Source of the DNA: Bacteroidales bacterium
GTDB lineage: Bacteria; Bacteroidota; Bacteroidia; Bacteroidales; Lentimicrobiaceae
Direction of reading: 5' to 3'
Length of the DNA stretch: 34,175 nt
Assembly: GCA_024636955.1 (NCBI GenBank)
Contig: JAGXGB010000033.1
Location: 1-34,175, forward strand
The notes beneath the pieces are model-generated. The model ran no database searches and was not told where the DNA came from. It worked only from the letters and a program-made list of their open reading frames with translations. Of the stretch, positions 30,523-34,175 are shown piece by piece. Positions within the stretch are counted from its first letter, which is position 1. The number at the start of each line of letters is the position of its first letter. A program made the translations under genes and the position numbers.

Positions 30523-32127
30523 TCAGAATCCATTCAACTCCATTGTAACAGTTGGAATAAGTAACAGAAAGCCTAATATTACCAGTATGATCATAAAGGG
30601 AGTCACCCACTTAAGCCATAGGTTGTAAGGGATTTTGGCAACTCCCAGTGCTCCGATCAATACTCCCGATGTTGGCGTGATCATATTTGTGAACCCATCA
30701 CCAAACTGGAAAGCCATTACCGTTGCCTGTCGCGATAAACCAATAAGATCAGAGAATTGCGACATGATAGGCATTGTTAAAGCTGCCTTGGCTGACCCTG
30801 AAGGAATGAAAACATTTATGGCGGTTTGCATTACGTACATTGTGCCAACTGTTGCTATCTTACCCATATCCGCCATTGCACCTGAGATGCGGTAGAGTAA
30901 TGTATCAATGATCATTCCGTTGGTTAAGATGATTATAATACCACCGGCCAGCCCAACGACGAGTGCGGCGCTCATGATATCTTTAACTCCTTCGAGGAAA
31001 AGCTTTGTAATTGTATTTGGACTGTAGTTCATTGCAATACCTGAAAATAGTCCAAGTGCCATAAAAAGGGTGGCTATCTCCATTACATACCAGCCATAAC
31101 CGAGCACGCCAACTATCAGCATGAGTATGGTTACCATCAGCAGGGTAAGAATAAAGAAATGAACTGATTTCCTGAGAGATAGAAAGCCAATCAGAACAAA
31201 CAGCACAGTAATAACCGGGAACACCGGCCAAACAGCACTTGAATTGCCAATGGTTAGCACAGTTGTGGGAAGTACAATAGAAACGTAAACAAATATTGCC
31301 GACAACAATCCGTATGTGATCCATGCTGATAAAGGCCTGTGGTAACTAATCTTTTCTGCAGCGCCGGTGTCATGGTGCGTGCGCCAGTAATCGTCAGTTT
31401 CATATACCGGTGACTTCGACGGATTCTTTTTTATTTTCTTCATGTAGCTGAGAATGTAAATAATCCCAAATAGATTAATCACAACCCAGCAAAAAAACCT
31501 GTATTCAATTCCCGAAAACAGTGGAAGGTTTGAAAGTCCCTGTGCTATACCTATGGTGAAAGGATTTAGCAACGCACCTGCAAACCCTAATGCTGCCGCA
31601 ACAAAACACATATACAGGCCGGTAATAGAATCATACCCCATCTTAATGGAAAGGGGCACAAATATTATAACGAAGGCAATAGTTTCTTCGCTCATCCCGA
31701 AGGTAGCGCCGAAAATACTGAACATTAGCACTATCAGCGTTACAATGATATTGTCAACTCCCAGTTTTCTTATTACACTGTATTTCTCAAGTTTTCTTGC
31801 CAAACTAAGGAATGAGAGTATCCCCACATCAATTGCCTTACTATGATTCATTATCCAGAAGGCTCCGCCTATCATCAGGATGAAAACTATAATATCAGCC
31901 CTATCAACAAACCCATCGAAGAACGCGGAGAAGATCTGCCATGTTTGGGGGGCATTTTCAGTGTAGGTAAACGAGTTCTCCACTATCACTTCGCGTGGAG
32001 TACCATTCACATCAACAGTGTGCCTTTGAAACTGACCGCCCGGAATAATCCAGGTAAGAACTGCAGCAAGAACAACAAGATAAAAGACTATAACGTAAGT
32101 GTGTGGGAAGCGACGCTCTTTTGCCAT
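30523..32127 (-). CDS. YfcC/DcuC-family membrane carrier
   Basis: 534 residues from the ATG at 32127 (MAKERRFPHTY); an in-frame ATG at 32187 would add 20 poorly conserved residues and overlaps the promoter region. There are about 12 hydrophobic segments. The family signatures are present: LTWIIPGGQF, FGATFGMSEETIAF, GFAGALLNPFTIGIAQ and FIPSGSAKAALTMPIM. YfcC/DcuC relatives are annotated as C4-dicarboxylate or basic amino acid carriers in the inner membrane; which one applies here is undetermined. It is transcribed alone, after a terminator of the preceding peroxiredoxin gene. It ends base-to-base with the convergent methyltransferase. Confidence 0.87.
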   Translation of the reverse strand: MAKERRFPHTYVIVFYLVVLAAVLTWIIPGGQFQRHTVDVNGTPREVIVENSFTYTENAPQTWQIFSAFFDGFVDRADIIVFILMIGGAFWIMNHSKAIDVGILSFLSLARKLEKYSVIRKLGVDNIIVTLIVLMFSIFGATFGMSEETIAFVIIFVPLSIKMGYDSITGLYMCFVAAALGFAGALLNPFTIGIAQGLSNLPLFSGIEYRFFCWVVINLFGIIYILSYMKKIKKNPSKSPVYETDDYWRTHHDTGAAEKISYHRPLSAWITYGLLSAIFVYVSIVLPTTVLTIGNSSAVWPVFPVITVLFVLIGFLSLRKSVHFFILTLLMVTILMLIVGVLGYGWYVMEIATLFMALGLFSGIAMNYSPNTITKLFLEGVKDIMSAALVVGLAGGIIIILTNGMIIDTLLYRISGAMADMGKIATVGTMYVMQTAINVFIPSGSAKAALTMPIMSQFSDLIGLSRQATVMAFQFGDGFTNMITPTSGVLIGALGVAKIPYNLWLKWVTPFMIILVILGFLLLIPTVTMELNGF

Positions 32128-32144
32128 ATTGAAAAATTTCAGGG

Positions 32145-32179
32145 CAAAGTTATCAAAATATAGGTCGTTTGATAGCAAT
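32145..32179 (-). promoter_or_regulatory. Possible promoter of the YfcC-family carrier
   Basis: On the minus strand ATTG (32176-32179, one mismatch to TTTG), a 23-bp spacer and TAACTTTG (32145-32152, exact TAnnTTTG). The spacer is rather long. A start near 32138 would leave about 11 bases before the ATG at 32127 and excludes the longer start. Confidence 0.4.
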
Positions 32180-32189
32180 TTAGTCATAG

Positions 32190-32220
32190 AAAAAAGGCTG
32201 CTTCACCACAAAGCAGCCTT
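32190..32220 (-). terminator. Rho-independent terminator of the peroxiredoxin gene
   Basis: A perfect 10-bp stem (AAGGCTGCTT with AAGCAGCCTT, 32194-32203 and 32211-32220) with a 7-base loop is followed on the minus strand by TTTTTT. It lies 21 bases after the peroxiredoxin stop and separates it from the carrier gene. Confidence 0.9.
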
Positions 32221-32241
32221 CCCATGCAACACACTACACTA

Positions 32242-32895
32242 CTAAACGCTTCGTTTAGCCAAATAAAAGTCTACCATCTCATAATCACTATTCTCTCTTT
32301 CTTTCATTGCGTCAACTGTGCGTGGAGGTGGTACAATAACTTTATCGCCGGGCTGCCAGTTTAATGGAAGCACAACGCTATGTTTCTCAGAGATCTGCAT
32401 TGCCTTAAGCACCCTAATGATCTCATCCATATTACGCCCAACGTTGTGGGGATAATACATTATTAACTTAACCTTGCGTTTAGGATCAATAAAGAACACT
32501 GCTCTCACTGCTGAGGTTTCACTTTCATTTGGCTGTAACATACCATATAGCTTTGCCACTTTCATGTCAATATCAGCTATAATAGGAAATTTCATTAATA
32601 TGCCCATATTCTTCTGGACATTGTGAATCCACGCAAGGTGCGAATGAATGCTATCAATACTCAAACCTATCAACTTGGTGTTTAATTCTGTAAATTCATC
32701 CTCGCGAACAGCAAAGCCTGACATTTCAGTAGTACATACCGGTGTAAAGTCAGCCGGATGTGAAAACATAATTACCCAGCTATCCTTGGCATATTCTGAG
32801 AATTTAATATTTCCTTGAGTTGTAACAGCTTCGAAATCAGGTGCTATATCCCCGATTCGCGGAACCTGTCTTAACTCCTGGTTGTTAATCTCCAT
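32242..32895 (-). CDS. 1-Cys peroxiredoxin (Prx6 group)
   Basis: 217 residues. The peroxidatic cysteine is C54 in HPADFTPVCTTE, the universal P-x-x-x-T/S-x-x-C motif, and the Arg side of the active site is in SAVRAVFFIDP. No second cysteine occurs anywhere, and the long C-terminal domain (about 150-217, PLNWQPGDKVIVPPP) is that of the Prx6 group. The enzyme reduces peroxides in the cytoplasm with an external thiol donor. It is followed by a strong terminator and preceded by the cupredoxin gene 29 bp upstream in the same direction, so co-transcription is possible. Confidence 0.95.
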   Translation of the reverse strand: MEINNQELRQVPRIGDIAPDFEAVTTQGNIKFSEYAKDSWVIMFSHPADFTPVCTTEMSGFAVREDEFTELNTKLIGLSIDSIHSHLAWIHNVQKNMGILMKFPIIADIDMKVAKLYGMLQPNESETSAVRAVFFIDPKRKVKLIMYYPHNVGRNMDEIIRVLKAMQISEKHSVVLPLNWQPGDKVIVPPPRTVDAMKERENSDYEMVDFYLAKRSV

Positions 32896-32924
32896 ATATT
32901 TAATTTTCTTTTAAATGGTTAGTG

Positions 32925-33542
32925 TTATCTTGACTTTACAAACCGGCGGACTATTGCTGATTGATTAGCGTATTTAAGTTCAACGAAGTAAATACCAGGA
33001 TTTATGTTGCTAACCTGTAGATTAATATTATTAGTACCATATTTTACTGGTACTTCAATAGTACTAACCTGAGTACCAAGCAGATCATAAATCGAAAGAT
33101 GTCCTATTGAAGCTTCATCCGCAGAGAAAACAAGCACTGCACGATCCTTAGCCGGGTTAGGATAAATTTTAACTGAACTCATATCAATACGATCACCAAT
33201 GCCTAATGTGCCTGTTGCAGTAAAGGAACCGACCATTCCTGCAAGAGCATGAGGCGTACAAACGTAATTATATGTGCCCTCAACAGTTACCACATAATCA
33301 AATTCTCTGGTTGTTGAAGTCAACGGACTGTCCCAAGCTGCTGCTCCTGCCGGAATTGTTGCAGAAGTTGTTGTATGGTCACCAGCTGTCCATACCCAGC
33401 GGATTGTATCTCCAACAGTTACTGATACAGTTGCGGGATTAAATGTAAGATCCTGCTGGGTGATTACTACAATAGTCGCCTTAGCTGATAGTGTAACTAA
33501 CAGTAAAGCTACCGATATTAGAATAAGTATATTTCGTTTCAT
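32925..33542 (-). CDS. Secreted cupredoxin with T9SS sorting domain
   Basis: 205 residues. The signal peptide (1-20) ends LSAKA. The cupredoxin domain (about 24-110) has the full type 1 copper set: His56 in GDHTT, Cys95 in YVCTPH, His98 and Met103. The remaining residues (NPAKDRAVLVFSADEAS... INPGIYFVELKYANQ) form a type A T9SS sorting domain, so the protein should be moved to the cell surface. Likely a single-electron carrier or copper-binding protein at the surface. The neighbour is a 1-Cys peroxiredoxin. A -33/-7 promoter lies directly upstream. Confidence 0.88.
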   Translation of the reverse strand: MKRNILILISVALLLVTLSAKATIVVITQQDLTFNPATVSVTVGDTIRWVWTAGDHTTTSATIPAGAAAWDSPLTSTTREFDYVVTVEGTYNYVCTPHALAGMVGSFTATGTLGIGDRIDMSSVKIYPNPAKDRAVLVFSADEASIGHLSIYDLLGTQVSTIEVPVKYGTNNINLQVSNINPGIYFVELKYANQSAIVRRFVKSR

Positions 33543-33557
33543 AATGCGTTGATTTTA

Positions 33558-33589
33558 TAAAGATAGGGTTTCACTGAAAAATTAACAAA
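33558..33589 (-). promoter_or_regulatory. Promoter of the cupredoxin gene
   Basis: On the minus strand TTTG (33586-33589), a 20-bp spacer and TATCTTTA (33558-33565), one mismatch to TAnnTTTG. The start would be near 33551, only a few bases before the ATG at 33542. Confidence 0.5.
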
Positions 33590-33878
33590 ATCTACAGGGA
33601 AATGTTTTTGAAAATGTGATGTCATTACCATATAGTAACAACTATAAGTTGAACATGTTATCGCCTGAAAACCTGCAATTTACAACTTCACAATAAATTA
33701 ATTTCAACATTGTAAAATGCTTACCCTGATCATCCTGTACAGAATGATATTACAGATAGTTATATAACTGAAATAATCAGCATTAAAAACAGGAACTTAC
33801 TGCAAATGGAACTCAAATTTAAAGTACTGGAAATTGAAACTTAAACCAGCCGGAAGCCTTAAGCAGTTTATTGAATGC
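33590..33878. other. Intergenic region before the metallophosphoesterase 3' end
   Basis: The A+T-rich gap between the cupredoxin start and the metallophosphoesterase stop (336 bases with the promoter) has no ORF of note. An imperfect repeat is seen around 33799-33845 (ACTGCAAATGGAA and ACTGGAAATTGAA), spaced 27 bp. No terminator with a U-tract is recognisable. Confidence 0.35.
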
Positions 33879-34175
33879 TTATTGCTTAAACTTTATGATA
33901 ATCTCCACAATCTCAGGCCTGTTGCCAATTCTCACCGGTGGACCCCATGAGCCGAAACCATTGGATACATAGAAATGGGAGTTGCCTTTTTTGAGATATC
34001 CGGTGCTTACTTCGTACATTGCCTGTGTAATGTAATTAAGCGGCCAAAGTTGCCCGTGATGGGTATGACCTGAAAACTGGACATCAACACCTGCAGCTTC
34101 AACTTCATCAAGATTAAATGGCTGATGATCCATCATGATGATAGGTAGGTTATGGTCGAGGCCATTGATTATAGC
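33879..34175 (-). CDS. Metallophosphoesterase, C-terminal part (5' end outside window)
   Basis: The frame is open from the right edge, reading AIINGLDHNLPIIMMDHQP before the first internal Met, so the gene continues beyond the window. The HQP and GHTHHGQLWP motifs are the last metal-binding blocks of calcineurin-like phosphoesterases of the YkuE type. A conserved FYVSNGFGSWGPPVRIG block follows and the protein ends IIIKFKQ. The start and the first metal-binding motifs (DxH, GDxxD) lie outside, so membrane anchoring and substrate cannot be judged. Confidence 0.88.
   Translation of the reverse strand, partial: AIINGLDHNLPIIMMDHQPFNLDEVEAAGVDVQFSGHTHHGQLWPLNYITQAMYEVSTGYLKKGNSHFYVSNGFGSWGPPVRIGNRPEIVEIIIKFKQ

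Noticed and set aside
32128..32187. N-terminal extension of the YfcC-family carrier from 32187
   Set aside because: It runs into the promoter-like element and the peroxiredoxin terminator zone; the family start MAKERRFPHTY is at 32127.

Overview
The window (about 40 percent G+C) comes from a member of the Bacteroidota. Three secreted proteins end in the type IX secretion sorting domain typical of that phylum (a GH144-like glucanase, an Asp-box propeller and a cupredoxin). Several upstream regions carry the phylum's -33 TTTG / -7 TAnnTTTG promoter, and most genes lack a strong Shine-Dalgarno. The genus cannot be fixed; a free-living or environmental Bacteroidales/Marinilabiliales-like organism is a guess. 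No rRNA, tRNA, CRISPR array, insertion sequence or phage module was seen. Both end genes are cut by the window edges (a PIN-PhoH type ATPase on the left, a metallophosphoesterase on the right).

Layout. 1-1830: PhoH ATPase facing a lipoprotein M28 glutaminyl-cyclase-like enzyme. 1863-9404: an NtrC-type response regulator and its membrane histidine kinase (minus strand), divergent from a MacAB-like exporter operon (membrane fusion protein, ATPase, FtsX permease). Between them lie a perfect 11-bp-arm palindrome and a good sigma-54 promoter, so the block reads as a self-contained signal-responsive export unit. 9753-13146: a polyamine block of arginine decarboxylase, agmatinase and, convergently, a deoxyhypusine-synthase-family enzyme. 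13310-14170: a secreted lysozyme-fold-like protein. 14327-18188: a secreted GH144-like beta-1,2-glucanase with a FucP/GlcP-like sugar importer upstream in the same direction. 18586-24316: a TPR protein, an orphan FtsX permease and a TetR-like regulator. 24401-30522: a secreted Asp-box protein, a glutamate/aspartate-type symporter, an M14 carboxypeptidase-like enzyme and a small-domain methyltransferase. 30523-34175: a YfcC/DcuC-family carrier, a 1-Cys peroxiredoxin, a secreted cupredoxin and the metallophosphoesterase.

The least expected structure is a set of short tandem repeats whose period is 33 bp (or about 22 bp), at several unrelated places: the 3' end of the TPR gene, where the last ten codons plus stop are present three times in tandem and in frame; just upstream of the methyltransferase, where four units read as an 11-residue peptide repeat whose stop overlaps the methyltransferase start as TTGA; inside the methyltransferase; downstream of the orphan FtsX gene; and two intergenic arrays near 14271 and 1881. 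A shared period with mostly unrelated sequence suggests a lineage-specific tandem-duplication process acting in 11-bp (helical turn) and whole-codon steps, with possible effects on translation ends and starts.

Most genes are ordinary housekeeping or accessory functions identified from motifs. The candidates for something less described are the 33-bp repeat behaviour, the sigma-54 controlled exporter and the bacterial deoxyhypusine-synthase homologue in the polyamine block.
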